This document shows, one piece after another, positions 9,642 to 17,943 of a stretch of 64,000 nt of DNA (within the stretch, counting starts at the first letter, position 1; each line of letters opens with the position of its first letter). Position numbers and translations under genes: made by a program. This DNA comes from Nocardioides sp. S5 (GTDB lineage: Bacteria; Actinomycetota; Actinomycetes; Propionibacteriales; Nocardioidaceae). The notes below the pieces were generated by a model. That model saw only the letters and a program-made list of their open reading frames with translations. It was not told where the DNA came from and did no database searches. The DNA is taken from positions 868,001-932,000 of the forward strand of contig NZ_CP022296.1 of NCBI RefSeq assembly GCF_017310035.1, read 5' to 3'.

Positions 9642-10061
9642 ATGACGATGACTGACCCGATCGCAGACATGCTCACTCGTCTGCGCAACGCCAACCAGGC
9701 GTACCACGACGTGGTGTCGATGCCTTACAGCAAGATGAAGGCCGGCCTCGCGGAGATCCTCAAGCAGGAGGGGTACATCACCTCCTACGACGTGGCCGAC
9801 AACGTGTCCGCCGAGGGCGAGCCCGCCGTCGGCAAGACGCTGACGGTGACGCTGAAGTACGGCCGCAACCGGGAGCGCTCGATCGCCGGCGTACGCCGCA
9901 TCAGCAAGCCCGGCCTGCGCGTCTACGCCAAGAGCACCAACCTGCCCAAGGTCCTCGGTGGCCTCGGCGTCGCGATCATCTCGACGTCGCAGGGACTGCT
10001 GACCGACCGTCAGGCGAACCAGAAGGGCGTGGGCGGCGAAGTCCTCGCCTACGTCTGGTGA
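9642..10061 (+). CDS. rpsH: 30S ribosomal protein S8
   Basis: A primary binder of the 16S central domain; in E. coli S8 represses the spc operon by binding an S8-like RNA site, but no such site is obvious here. 139 residues from ATG 9642 (137 if ATG 9648 is used), with [14 protein letters not shown] and the C-terminal [20 protein letters not shown]. Confidence 0.97.
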   Translation: MTMTDPIADMLTRLRNANQAYHDVVSMPYSKMKAGLAEILKQEGYITSYDVADNVSAEGEPAVGKTLTVTLKYGRNRERSIAGVRRISKPGLRVYAKSTNLPKVLGGLGVAIISTSQGLLTDRQANQKGVGGEVLAYVW

Positions 10062-10095
10062 CCCGGACCAACTGAGACCAGGAAGAGAGAGAAGC

Positions 10096-10638
10096 ATGTC
10101 GCGCATTGGCAAGCTCCCCATCGCGGTCCCGTCCGGTGTCGACGTCGCGATCGACGAGTCGCTGGTGACGGTCAAGGGCCCCAAGGGCACCCTGTCCCAC
10201 ACCATTGCGGCGCCGATCACGGTCGCCAGGGGCGAGGACGGCATCCTCGAGGTGCAGCGTCCCGACGACGAGCGCAACAGCCGCTCGCTCCACGGCCTGA
10301 CCCGCACGCTCATCAACAACATGGTGGTGGGTGTCACCGAGGGCTACGAGAAGAAGCTCGAGATCGTGGGCGTGGGTTACCGCGTCCTGCCGAAGGGGCC
10401 GACCCAGCTGGAGTTCCAGCTCGGCTACTCGCACCCGATCATCTTCGACGCCCCCGAGGGCATCACCTTCACCGTCGAGGGCCCGACCAAGCTCGGTGTC
10501 GTCGGCATCGACAAGCAGCTTGTCGGAGAGACTGCGGCCAAGATCCGCAAGCTCCGCAAGCCCGAGCCCTACAAGGGCAAGGGCGTGCGCTACGCCGGCG
10601 AGCACATCCGTCGCAAGGTCGGAAAGGCCGGTAAGTGA
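10096..10638 (+). CDS. rplF: 50S ribosomal protein L6
   Basis: L6 lies near the factor-binding site beside the sarcin-ricin loop. 180 residues with two homologous domains: [16 protein letters not shown] in the first and the C-terminal signature [31 protein letters not shown] upstream is the ribosome-binding site. rplR starts one nt after the stop. Confidence 0.98.
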   Translation: MSRIGKLPIAVPSGVDVAIDESLVTVKGPKGTLSHTIAAPITVARGEDGILEVQRPDDERNSRSLHGLTRTLINNMVVGVTEGYEKKLEIVGVGYRVLPKGPTQLEFQLGYSHPIIFDAPEGITFTVEGPTKLGVVGIDKQLVGETAAKIRKLRKPEPYKGKGVRYAGEHIRRKVGKAGK

Positions 10639-10639
10639 C

Positions 10640-11023
10640 ATGGCGATCTCGCTGAGCAACAACAAGCACACCGCGAACCGCGTCCGTGCCCGGCTGCGCC
10701 GACAGGCGCGTGGTCGCAAGCGCATCAACGGCACCGCCGAGCGTCCGCGCCTGGTGGTCACCAAGTCGGCCAAGCACCTCTCGGTGCAGGTCGTCGACGA
10801 CCTCCAGGGCGCCACGCTGGCCTACGCCTCCACGATGGAGGCCGACGTCCGCGGCACCGACGGCGACAAGACCGCCAAGGCGAAGAAGGTCGGCGAGCTC
10901 GTCGCCTCCCGCGCCAAGGCGGCTGGGATCGAGGACGTCGTCTTCGACCGTGCCGGGAACAAGTACCACGGTCGCATCGCGGCCCTCGCCGATGCCGCCC
11001 GGGAGGGCGGATTGTCCTTCTGA
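10640..11023 (+). CDS. rplR: 50S ribosomal protein L18
   Basis: 5S rRNA binder of the central protuberance. 127 residues, with [19 protein letters not shown] and the C-terminal [22 protein letters not shown] 10640 is preferred; an open frame further upstream is rplF read out of frame. Confidence 0.97.
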   Translation: MAISLSNNKHTANRVRARLRRQARGRKRINGTAERPRLVVTKSAKHLSVQVVDDLQGATLAYASTMEADVRGTDGDKTAKAKKVGELVASRAKAAGIEDVVFDRAGNKYHGRIAALADAAREGGLSF

Positions 11024-11055
11024 TCGCCTCACGCGACCAGAGAGAGAACTTAGAT

Positions 11056-11073
11056 ATGGAGCACATCTCATGA
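11056..11073 (+). other. Five-codon mini-ORF overlapping the rpsE start
   Basis: ATG 11056 opens a frame reading Met-Glu-His-Ile-Ser-stop. Its TGA (11071-11073) overlaps the rpsE ATG (11070-11072). The strong AGAGAGAAC box sits just before this mini-ORF rather than before rpsE, so ribosomes could enter here and reinitiate on rpsE. It may also be chance. Confidence 0.3.
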
Positions 11074-11690
11074 GCGGAGCCCAGCGCGGACAGCGCAGCG
11101 GTGGCTCGGGCGACCGTCGCGGACGCGACAACGGTCGTGGCCAGGCCGAGAAGTCTGTCTACATCGAGCGAGTCGTGGCGATCAACCGTGTCGCCAAGGT
11201 CGTGAAGGGTGGTCGTCGCTTCAGCTTCACCGCCCTCGTGATCGTCGGTGACGGTGAAGGCCTGGTCGGCGTCGGCTACGGCAAGGCCAAGGAAGTTCCG
11301 GCCGCGATCGCCAAGGGTGTCGAGGAGGCCAAGAAGCACTTCTTCAAGGTCCCCCGCATCCAGGGCACCATCCCGCACCCGGTCCAGGGCGAGAAGGCCG
11401 CAGGCGTCGTCCTGCTGCGTCCCGCCGCTCCCGGTACCGGTGTGATCGCCGGTGGTCCGGTGCGCGCGGTGCTCGAGTGCGCCGGCATCCACGACGTGCT
11501 GAGCAAGTCGCTCGGCTCGTCCAACCAGATCAACATCGTCCACGCGACGGTCGAGGCCCTGCGGATGCTCGAGGAGCCCGAGGCCGTCGCTGCTCGCCGT
11601 GGCATGCGGGTCGAGGACGTCACCCCGGCTGCGCTGCTGCGTGCGCGCGCCGAGGGCCAGCTCGAGGCGACGGCGGGGGTGCAGCAGTAA
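11070..11690 (+). CDS. rpsE: 30S ribosomal protein S5
   Basis: S5 sits at the mRNA entry and affects decoding accuracy (ram mutations in E. coli). 206 residues, with [33 protein letters not shown] and [17 protein letters not shown] Gly/Arg-rich N-terminus of about 28 residues precedes the core, as in other actinobacteria. The stop overlaps rpmD by one base (TAATG). Confidence 0.97.
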   Translation: MSGAQRGQRSGGSGDRRGRDNGRGQAEKSVYIERVVAINRVAKVVKGGRRFSFTALVIVGDGEGLVGVGYGKAKEVPAAIAKGVEEAKKHFFKVPRIQGTIPHPVQGEKAAGVVLLRPAAPGTGVIAGGPVRAVLECAGIHDVLSKSLGSSNQINIVHATVEALRMLEEPEAVAARRGMRVEDVTPAALLRARAEGQLEATAGVQQ

Positions 11691-11872
11691 TGGCACAGCT
11701 CAAGGTCCAGCAGAAGCGCGGCCTGGTCGGTCTGAAGGCCAACCAGCGCGAGACGCTCCGTTCGCTCGGTCTCAAGCGGATCGGCGACGTCGTCGTCAAG
11801 GAAGACCGCCCGGAGATCCGAGGCATGATCAACACCGTCCGTCACCTGGTGACGTTCGAGGAGGTGGAGTGA
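11690..11872 (+). CDS. rpmD: 50S ribosomal protein L30
   Basis: 60 residues. The single-domain L30 fold is recognisable from [20 protein letters not shown] and [16 protein letters not shown] 11690 shares one base with the rpsE stop. One nt separates it from rplO. Confidence 0.96.
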   Translation: MAQLKVQQKRGLVGLKANQRETLRSLGLKRIGDVVVKEDRPEIRGMINTVRHLVTFEEVE

Positions 11873-11873
11873 C

Positions 11874-12314
11874 ATGACGCTCAAGCTGCACCACTTGCGT
11901 CCCGCTCCGGGTGCCAAGACCGCGAAGACCCGTGTGGGTCGCGGTGAGGCCTCGAAGGGCAAGACTGCCGGCCGTGGTACCAAGGGCACCAAGGCGCGCT
12001 ACCAGGTCCCGGTCGCCTTCGAGGGTGGCCAGATGCCGATCCACATGCGCCTGCCCAAGCTGAAGGGCTTCAAGAACCCCTTCCGCGTGGAGTTCCAGGT
12101 CGTCAACCTCGACCGCCTCGGGGAGCTCTTCCCCGACGGCGGCACCGTGACCGTCGCCGACCTCGTCGCCAAGGGCGCGGTCCGCAAGGGCCAGCCCGTC
12201 AAGGTGCTGGGCCAGGGCGACATCTCGGTGGCCGTCCAGGTCAGCGCCAACGCGTTCTCGTCCTCCGCCAAGGAGAAGATCGAGGCCGCCGGCGGCACCG
12301 CGACCGTGGCCTGA
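11874..12314 (+). CDS. rplO: 50S ribosomal protein L15
   Basis: A late-assembly protein of the large subunit. 146 residues, with the Gly-rich [18 protein letters not shown] and [20 protein letters not shown]. It is the last ribosomal protein before the terminator at 12337-12377. Confidence 0.97.
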   Translation: MTLKLHHLRPAPGAKTAKTRVGRGEASKGKTAGRGTKGTKARYQVPVAFEGGQMPIHMRLPKLKGFKNPFRVEFQVVNLDRLGELFPDGGTVTVADLVAKGAVRKGQPVKVLGQGDISVAVQVSANAFSSSAKEKIEAAGGTATVA

Positions 12315-12336
12315 GGCCACCGATCGCTCATCTGAT

Positions 12337-12377
12337 GAAGGCCCGGCCGCACAGTGGGAACTGTCGGCCGGGCCTTC
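12337..12377 (+). terminator. Strong hairpin terminator between rplO and secY
   Basis: Arms GAAGGCCCGGCCG (12337-12349) and CGGCCGGGCCTTC (12365-12377) pair perfectly. An inner ACAGT/ACTGT pair extends the stem around a GGGA loop with one bulged C. The downstream GTCGTTCTCCTTG is T-containing but not a clean T-run. It likely ends or attenuates S10-spc transcription, so secY would need its own promoter. Confidence 0.8.
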
Positions 12378-12423
12378 GTCGTTCTCCTTGTGTCTCGGGG
12401 GGAAGCGGGTCCGACCCCGACTG

Positions 12424-12429
12424 TTAGGC
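12424..12429 (+). promoter_or_regulatory. Candidate -10 element for secY-adk-map
   Basis: TAGGCT fits the actinobacterial TANNNT -10 pattern, 50 nt after the terminator and 86 nt before the secY start. No clear -35 is seen. The same hexamer sits 7 nt before the GNAT gene at 46110. Confidence 0.35.
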
Positions 12430-12514
12430 TTCCCCGGGCTCCGCGCCGTGCAACGGTGCGGCACCCTCGTCCGCCCGCCGATCCTGGTTGGGCACCCTTA
12501 CGAAAGAGGAACCA

Positions 12515-13810
12515 GTGCTAGGCGCGTTCGCCAACGCTTTCCGGACGCCGGACCTGCGGCGCAAGCTGCTGTTCGTGCTGCTGATCATCACGATCTTCCG
12601 GCTCGGCTCGCAGGTGCCCACCCCGGGTGTCAACGTGGCCAACGTCCAGGCCTGCATCAGCCAGCTGGAGGAGGGCGGGCTCTACAGCCTCATCAACCTC
12701 TTCTCCGGTGGTGCGCTGCTCCAGCTCACCATCTTCGCGCTGGGGATCATGCCGTACATCACGGCCTCGATCATCCTGCAGCTGCTCGTCGTGGTGATCC
12801 CACGGCTCGAGGCGCTGAAGAAGGAGGGTCAGGCCGGTCAGGCCAAGATCACCCAGTACACCCGCTACCTGACGCTCGGCCTGGCCGTCCTCCAGGCGAC
12901 CGGCATCGTGGCCCTCGCGCGCAACGGCGCCCTCCTGCAGGGCTGCACCCGTGACCTGCTGCACGACGACACCACCAGCACGTTCCTGGTCATGGTCGTG
13001 ACCATGACCGCCGGCACGGCCGTCATCATGTGGCTCGGTGAGCTCATCACCGACCGCGGCATCGGCAACGGCATGTCGATCCTGATCTTCACGCAGGTCG
13101 TCGCGACCTTCCCGGCGGCGCTGTGGGGCGTCCAGACCTCCAAGGGCTGGCTCGTCTTCAGCGTCGTGATGGTCATCGGCCTGATCCTCGTCGCGGCCGT
13201 CATCTTCATCGAGCAGGCGCAGCGCCGCATCCCGGTGCAGTACGCCCGCCGCATGGTCGGGCGCAAGATGTTCGGCGGCAACTCGACCTACATCCCGCTC
13301 AAGGTGAACCAGGCCGGCATCATCCCGGTCATCTTCGCCTCGTCGCTGCTCTACCTGCCGGCGATGGCGGTGCAGTTCAACCCCGAGAGCAGCAACCCCG
13401 TGCTGGACTTCATCGGCACCTACCTCGTGGGCGGCGACCACCCGCTCTACATGATCACCTACTTCGCGCTGATCATCTTCTTCACGTACTTCTACGTCTC
13501 GATCACCTTCAACCCTGTCGAGGTGGCGGACAACATGAAGAAGTACGGCGGCTTCATCCCCGGGATCCGGGCGGGCAAGCCGACCGAGGACTACCTGTCC
13601 TACGTCCTGTCCCGCATCACGTTCCCTGGAGCGATCTACCTCGGCCTGATCTCGCTCGTGCCCCTGATCGCCTTCGCGGCGATCGAGGCCAGCCAGAACT
13701 TCCCGTTCGGAGGCACCTCGATCCTCATCATGGTCGGCGTCGCGCTCGACACGGTGAAGCAGATCGAGAGCCAACTCCAGCAGCGAAACTACGAAGGATT
13801 CCTGAAGTAG
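12515..13810 (+). CDS. secY: Preprotein translocase channel subunit SecY
   Basis: Forms the membrane channel for Sec-dependent export and membrane insertion, with SecE and SecG. 431 residues with about ten hydrophobic spans, starting LGAFANAFRTPDLRRKLLF and including the conserved GIMPYITASIILQLL. The GTG start at 12515 has AAAGAGGA 4 nt upstream; nine extra in-frame codons upstream are not SecY-like. adk begins immediately after the stop. Confidence 0.96.
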   Translation: MLGAFANAFRTPDLRRKLLFVLLIITIFRLGSQVPTPGVNVANVQACISQLEEGGLYSLINLFSGGALLQLTIFALGIMPYITASIILQLLVVVIPRLEALKKEGQAGQAKITQYTRYLTLGLAVLQATGIVALARNGALLQGCTRDLLHDDTTSTFLVMVVTMTAGTAVIMWLGELITDRGIGNGMSILIFTQVVATFPAALWGVQTSKGWLVFSVVMVIGLILVAAVIFIEQAQRRIPVQYARRMVGRKMFGGNSTYIPLKVNQAGIIPVIFASSLLYLPAMAVQFNPESSNPVLDFIGTYLVGGDHPLYMITYFALIIFFTYFYVSITFNPVEVADNMKKYGGFIPGIRAGKPTEDYLSYVLSRITFPGAIYLGLISLVPLIAFAAIEASQNFPFGGTSILIMVGVALDTVKQIESQLQQRNYEGFLK

Positions 13811-14386
13811 ATGAGACTCATCCTCATGGGCCCGCCGGGTGCGGGCAAGGGCACGCAGGCCCGCTTCGTGGCCGACCACTTCGGCGTGCCGGCCATCTCC
13901 ACCGGAGACATCTTCCGGGCCAACGTCTCCCAGGGCACGCCCCTGGGCGTGGAGGCCAAGCGCTACATGGACGCCGGTGAGTACGTCCCCGACGAGGTCA
14001 CCAACCACATGGTCCGCAACCGGATCGACGAGGAGGACGCCCGGCCGGGCTTCCTGCTCGACGGCTACCCGCGGACCCTCGCGCAGGTCACCGAGCTCGA
14101 CGGGATGATCGGCTTCACCGGCCACCAGCTCGACGCGGTCGTGGTGCTGACGGTCGACCCCGAGGAGCTCGTGCAGCGTCTGCTCCAGCGGGCACAGACC
14201 GACGGTCGCACCGACGACACCGAGGACGTCATCCGGCGTCGCCAGGAGGTCTACGCCGAGCAGACCGAGCCGCTCATCGGGGTCTACCGCGAGCGCGGCA
14301 TCCTCATCGAGGTCGACGGGATGGGTGAGGTCGACGACGTGACGGCCCGCATCTTCGCCGCCCTCGACGCGATCCCGCGGAGCTGA
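13811..14386 (+). CDS. adk: Adenylate kinase (short form)
   Basis: Converts AMP and ATP to two ADP. 191 residues. The P-loop is LMGPPGAGKGTQAR, the AMP site STGDIFRANV and GFLLDGYPRTLAQ, and there is a short lid (QTDGRTDDTEDVIRRR) without the zinc-binding Cys residues of the long form. The ATG follows the secY TAG with no gap. Confidence 0.97.
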   Translation: MRLILMGPPGAGKGTQARFVADHFGVPAISTGDIFRANVSQGTPLGVEAKRYMDAGEYVPDEVTNHMVRNRIDEEDARPGFLLDGYPRTLAQVTELDGMIGFTGHQLDAVVVLTVDPEELVQRLLQRAQTDGRTDDTEDVIRRRQEVYAEQTEPLIGVYRERGILIEVDGMGEVDDVTARIFAALDAIPRS

Positions 14387-14393
14387 GCCTGCC

Positions 14394-15218
14394 GTGGGCT
14401 TCCGCGACCGCGGGATCGAGATCAAGACCGCCGAGCAGATCGACCTGATGCGGGTCGCGGGCCGCCTCGTGGGGGAGACCCTCGAGATCCTGCGCGCAGC
14501 GGTCCGTCCCGGTGTGACCACGCTCGAGCTCGACACGTTGGCGGAGGCCAACATCCGCGACCGCGGCGGCGTCCCGTCGTTCAAGGGCTACAGCCACCCG
14601 CCCTTCCCGGCGACGATCTGCGCCTCGGTCAACGACGAGGTCGTGCACGGCATCCCCGGCTCGCGCGCGCTCGCCGAGGGTGACGTCATCTCCATCGACT
14701 GCGGGGCGATCGTCGAGGGCTGGCACGGCGATGCGGCCATCACCGTCCCCGTCGGCGAGGTCCCTGACGACGTGCGCGAGCTCCTGCGGGTCACCGAGGA
14801 GTCGCTGTGGCGCGGCATGGCCGCCGCCAGGCTCGGCGGGCGGGTGAGCGACATCAGCCACGCGATCGAGTCCTACGTCCGCTCCGAGGGGCGCTACGGC
14901 ATCCTCGAGGACTACACCGGCCACGGGATCGGCACCGAGATGCACATGGCGCCCAACGTGCCGAACGTCGGTCGACGCGGCCGCGGCCCCTCGATCGTCG
15001 AAGGCCTGGCGCTGGCTGTCGAGCCGATGGTGACGCTCGGCAGCAAGCACACCGACCTGCTCGAGGACGAGTGGACCGTCGCGACGGTCGACGGCTCGTA
15101 CGCCGCTCACTTCGAGCACACCTTCACCGTCACGCCGGCCGGCACGTGGGTGCTCACCGCCGTCGACGGTGGCGAGCAGCGGCTCGCAGCGCTGGGCGTC
15201 CCGTTCGGCGGACGCTGA
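14394..15218 (+). CDS. map: Methionine aminopeptidase, type I
   Basis: Removes the N-terminal Met from nascent proteins. 274 residues. All metal ligands are visible: Asp in SIDCGAIVEG, Asp in GWHGDAAIT, His in YTGHGIGTEMH, Glu in LAVEPMVTLG and Glu in AHFEHTFTV. GTG start at 14394, 7 nt after adk. In many actinobacteria infA follows map directly; here terC and a 13.7-kb cluster intervene. Confidence 0.96.
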   Translation: MGFRDRGIEIKTAEQIDLMRVAGRLVGETLEILRAAVRPGVTTLELDTLAEANIRDRGGVPSFKGYSHPPFPATICASVNDEVVHGIPGSRALAEGDVISIDCGAIVEGWHGDAAITVPVGEVPDDVRELLRVTEESLWRGMAAARLGGRVSDISHAIESYVRSEGRYGILEDYTGHGIGTEMHMAPNVPNVGRRGRGPSIVEGLALAVEPMVTLGSKHTDLLEDEWTVATVDGSYAAHFEHTFTVTPAGTWVLTAVDGGEQRLAALGVPFGGR

Positions 15219-15262
15219 CCGGGATTTCGCGTGCCGTCGCGGGTGCGTGGAAGACTGGGCGG

Positions 15263-15370
15263 GTTGGAGGGGAGTATTCCCCGTAGTGGTGGTGTCGTCA
15301 GCACGGCCCTTGCGCGAGCGGGGCCCGGTGCCACTGGTTCGCGCTGACGCGAGCGGAAGAGACCTCCGGC
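15263..15370 (+). promoter_or_regulatory. yybP-ykoY manganese riboswitch upstream of terC
   Basis: The leader matches the yybP-ykoY (Mn2+) aptamer. P1 pairs GGAGG (15266-15270) with CCTCC (15363-15367), extended by G-U pairs. The conserved loop GGGAGTA is at 15270-15276. P2 pairs CGTCAGC (15296-15302) with GCTGACG (15343-15349). The second conserved loop, CGGAAGAGACC, is at 15354-15364. Two loops meeting to bind Mn2+ is the established fold. Placement before a TerC/Alx-type exporter gene is typical. The GGAG of the terC ribosome-binding site is about 44 nt downstream, so control of translation or termination is possible. Confidence 0.88.
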
Positions 15371-15421
15371 GTCCGCGTGCTGCGCGGACCCGTACCCCAC
15401 CCGATCCCAAGGAGCAACAGA

Positions 15422-16453
15422 GTGGATGTCCCCACCTGGGTCTGGATCGCCACGGCCGTGGTGACCCTCGCGATCTTCACCTTCGACCTTGCCGTCGTCG
15501 GGCGCCGCCCGCACGAGCCGAGCATGAAGGAGTGCGCGACCTACCTCTCCATCTACGTCGGCATGGCCGTCCTCTTCGGCCTCGGCGTCTGGTACACCTC
15601 GGGTGGCACGTCGGCCCTGGAGTTCTACTCCGGCTGGCTCGTGGAGTACTCGCTCTCGATCGACAACCTCTTCATCTTCATCATCATCATGGCCAAGTTC
15701 GCCGTGCCCCGGGAGCTCCAGCAGTACGCCCTGATGATCGGCATCGTGATGGCGCTGGCCATGCGCGCGATCTTCATCGCCGTGGGCGCCGCTGCGATCA
15801 GCAACTTCAGCTGGATCTTCTACCTCTTCGGCCTCTTCCTGGTCTACACGGCGGTCAAGCTGGCCAAGGAGGGTGCCGAGGACGAGGACGAGGACGAGTT
15901 CGAGGAGAACAAGCTCGTCGCCTTCATCGAGCGCCGGTTCCCGGCCACCTCGGAGTGGCACGGCAAGAGCCTGTTCACCGTCGACAACGGCAAGCGCATG
16001 ATCACCCCGATGTTCATCGTGATCCTCACGCTCGGGACCACCGACCTGCTCTTCGCGCTGGACTCGATCCCGGCGATCTTCGGCATCACCAAGGAGCCCT
16101 ACCTGGTGCTCACGGCCAACATCTTCGCGCTGATGGGCCTGCGCCAGCTCTACTTCCTCATCGGTGGCCTGCTCCAGCGCCTGATCTACCTGTCGTACGG
16201 CCTGGCGTTCCTGCTGGCCTTCATCGGCGTGAAGCTCTTCATGCACGCCCTGCACGAGAACGAGCTGCCGTTCATCAACGGTGGTGAGCACCTCGACTAC
16301 ACGTGGCTCGAGATCCCGATCTGGCTCTCGCTCGTGGTCATCATCGCCACGCTGGCGATCACCGCCGTGCTGTCCCTGTGGGCCTCCAGCAGGATGTCCG
16401 CGGAGGAGCAGGACGCGAAGTCGGGTCCGCGCCGCGACTTCCAGGACGACTGA
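15422..16453 (+). CDS. TerC/Alx-family membrane protein, probable manganese exporter
   Basis: 343 residues with about nine hydrophobic spans. The paired family motifs are acidic: EYSLSIDNLFIFIIIMAKF in the first half and TTDLLFALDSIPAIFGIT in the second, with Asp residues in the membrane as expected for metal transport. An acidic loop EDEDEDEFEENK separates the halves. The GTG start at 15422 has AAGGAGC 7 nt upstream. Family members with this riboswitch export Mn2+ or supply it to exported proteins; the substrate here is inferred from the riboswitch. Confidence 0.9.
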   Translation: MDVPTWVWIATAVVTLAIFTFDLAVVGRRPHEPSMKECATYLSIYVGMAVLFGLGVWYTSGGTSALEFYSGWLVEYSLSIDNLFIFIIIMAKFAVPRELQQYALMIGIVMALAMRAIFIAVGAAAISNFSWIFYLFGLFLVYTAVKLAKEGAEDEDEDEFEENKLVAFIERRFPATSEWHGKSLFTVDNGKRMITPMFIVILTLGTTDLLFALDSIPAIFGITKEPYLVLTANIFALMGLRQLYFLIGGLLQRLIYLSYGLAFLLAFIGVKLFMHALHENELPFINGGEHLDYTWLEIPIWLSLVVIIATLAITAVLSLWASSRMSAEEQDAKSGPRRDFQDD

Positions 16454-16476
16454 CGCCCTGACGCAGCTCCACGCAG

Positions 16477-16512
16477 CCGGCCCGGCGCGCTCACCACGAG
16501 CGCCCGGGCCGG
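16477..16512. terminator. Hairpin between convergent terC and kinase genes
   Basis: CCGGCCCGG (16477-16485) pairs with CCGGGCCGG (16504-16512). An inner GCGCT/AGCGC pair follows a one-base bulge, around a 7-nt loop. It lies between two genes that end facing each other, so it may stop transcription from both sides. Confidence 0.6.
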
Positions 16513-16530
16513 TGGCACGTCACCCGTCGC

Positions 16531-17943
16531 TCAGGTGACGCACTCCTTGGCGGTGGGGGAGTTGTCCGACCCCCGTGTCATCCGCACGTCGAGGCAGATC
16601 GGCTCGTCGGTGCGCACCAGCAGCTGCTGCCGTGTGGTGCTGCCGTAGGCGCCGGTGTCGTCGCGGTGGTAGCTGAAGGAGTCGCCCGGCTCGGGGGGGA
16701 CCGGTGGACGCCACTCGAAGAGCACACCGCGCGGCGTACGCTCCCCGGTCAGGCCCGGTGCCTCGGTCAGCACGTCCGGCACGACGGCGCTGGGCGTCTG
16801 GGAGTCGGTCGGGAGCACGACTCCCGGGTCCTCCTCGCGATCACCCCCGCCGCCGAGCACCAGGTAGCCCACGACCAGTGCGAGCACGGCGGCACCGACC
16901 CCGGCCCACACCAGGCCCGAGACCCGGCTGCGGTCCTGCTCGTCCTCCTCGGCGAGCGGTGCCGGCACCTGCGGGGCGATGCGGCGCGGGCCGCTGGCGG
17001 AGATGACGGTCACCGGCTTCATCGCGGTGGCGTCCTCGGGAGCCTCCGCGACCTCGGGTGCGGCGACCGAGGAGTCGGGCCGGTCGCCCTCCACCGCGAC
17101 CGCGGTGCGCGCCCAGCCCGCGGCCGACTCGATGCGCTGCAACGCGCGGGCGAGCTCCAACGCGCTGGAGGGCCGGTGCTCGGGCCGCTTCGCCAGGCAC
17201 TGCTGCAGGAGGCGGTCGAGGGCGGGCGGCACGTCGGGTCGCTGGGTGGCCGGGGGAGCAGCGTGCAGGATGCGTGCGCTCAGGGCCCGGGTGGAGTTGT
17301 CGCCGGAGGGGATGGAGAAGGGTGAGCGCCCCACGAGCAGGTGCCAGATCGTGGCGCCGAGCGAGTAGACGTCGGAGGCCACCGAGCCGTTGGAGCGGCC
17401 GTCGAGGAGCTCCGGCGGCGACCAGGGGTAGGAGATCCGGACGTCGTTGTCGCCCTCGACGTCGGCCATGTGCCCCGCGATGCCGAAGTCGGTGAGGGCC
17501 GGCTCGTGGTAGGTCGTCACGAGCACGTTGCTCGGCTTGATGTCGCGGTGCAGGATGCCCGAGCGGTGGGCGGTCTCGATGGCGCTGGCCAGCTTGATGC
17601 CGGTCGCGACGGCGTCGACCGGCGCCATCGGGTTGGAGCGCACGCGGATCCCGAGGTCGGGCGGCGGGCAGTAGCGCATGACCAGGAACGGTCGGCCGCC
17701 CTCCGCCGTCACTCCGGCGGTGATCACCGAGACGATGTAGGGGTGGTCGGCCAGGCGCGCCATCGCGTTGGCCTCGGCGGTGAAGAGGTACTTCTCCCGG
17801 TCCGTGAGCGGCACGTCGGGTCGCACGACCTTCACCGCGACCCGCTGGCGCGGCCACTGCTGCTCGTAGAGGAACACGTCGGCGAAGCCGCCGCTGCCCA
17901 GGTGCTCGACGAATGCGAACCCGGGGATGACCGGAGCACTCAC
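16531..17943 (-). CDS. Transmembrane Ser/Thr protein kinase (Hanks type)
   Basis: 470 residues. The cytoplasmic kinase domain spans about 8-275: Gly loop LGSGGFADV, ATP Lys38 in VAVKVV, catalytic Asp134 in HRDIKPSNV, DFG at 152-154 and the APE-like SPPELLDG. A Pro/Ala/Glu-rich juxtamembrane stretch follows, then one membrane span (about 341-367) and an outside domain of about 103 residues with two Cys (450, 468) that could bond. There are no PASTA repeats. The GTG start overlaps the stop of the FHA gene (GTGA), so the two are coupled. The kinase probably phosphorylates the FHA partner or envelope proteins of the neighbouring cluster; that is inference. Confidence 0.93.
   Translation of the reverse strand: MSAPVIPGFAFVEHLGSGGFADVFLYEQQWPRQRVAVKVVRPDVPLTDREKYLFTAEANAMARLADHPYIVSVITAGVTAEGGRPFLVMRYCPPPDLGIRVRSNPMAPVDAVATGIKLASAIETAHRSGILHRDIKPSNVLVTTYHEPALTDFGIAGHMADVEGDNDVRISYPWSPPELLDGRSNGSVASDVYSLGATIWHLLVGRSPFSIPSGDNSTRALSARILHAAPPATQRPDVPPALDRLLQQCLAKRPEHRPSSALELARALQRIESAAGWARTAVAVEGDRPDSSVAAPEVAEAPEDATAMKPVTVISASGPRRIAPQVPAPLAEEDEQDRSRVSGLVWAGVGAAVLALVVGYLVLGGGGDREEDPGVVLPTDSQTPSAVVPDVLTEAPGLTGERTPRGVLFEWRPPVPPEPGDSFSYHRDDTGAYGSTTRQQLLVRTDEPICLDVRMTRGSDNSPTAKECVT

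Noticed and set aside
12518..14584. Open frame of about 690 codons antisense to secY and adk
   Set aside because: Composition-driven shadow of well-supported genes.
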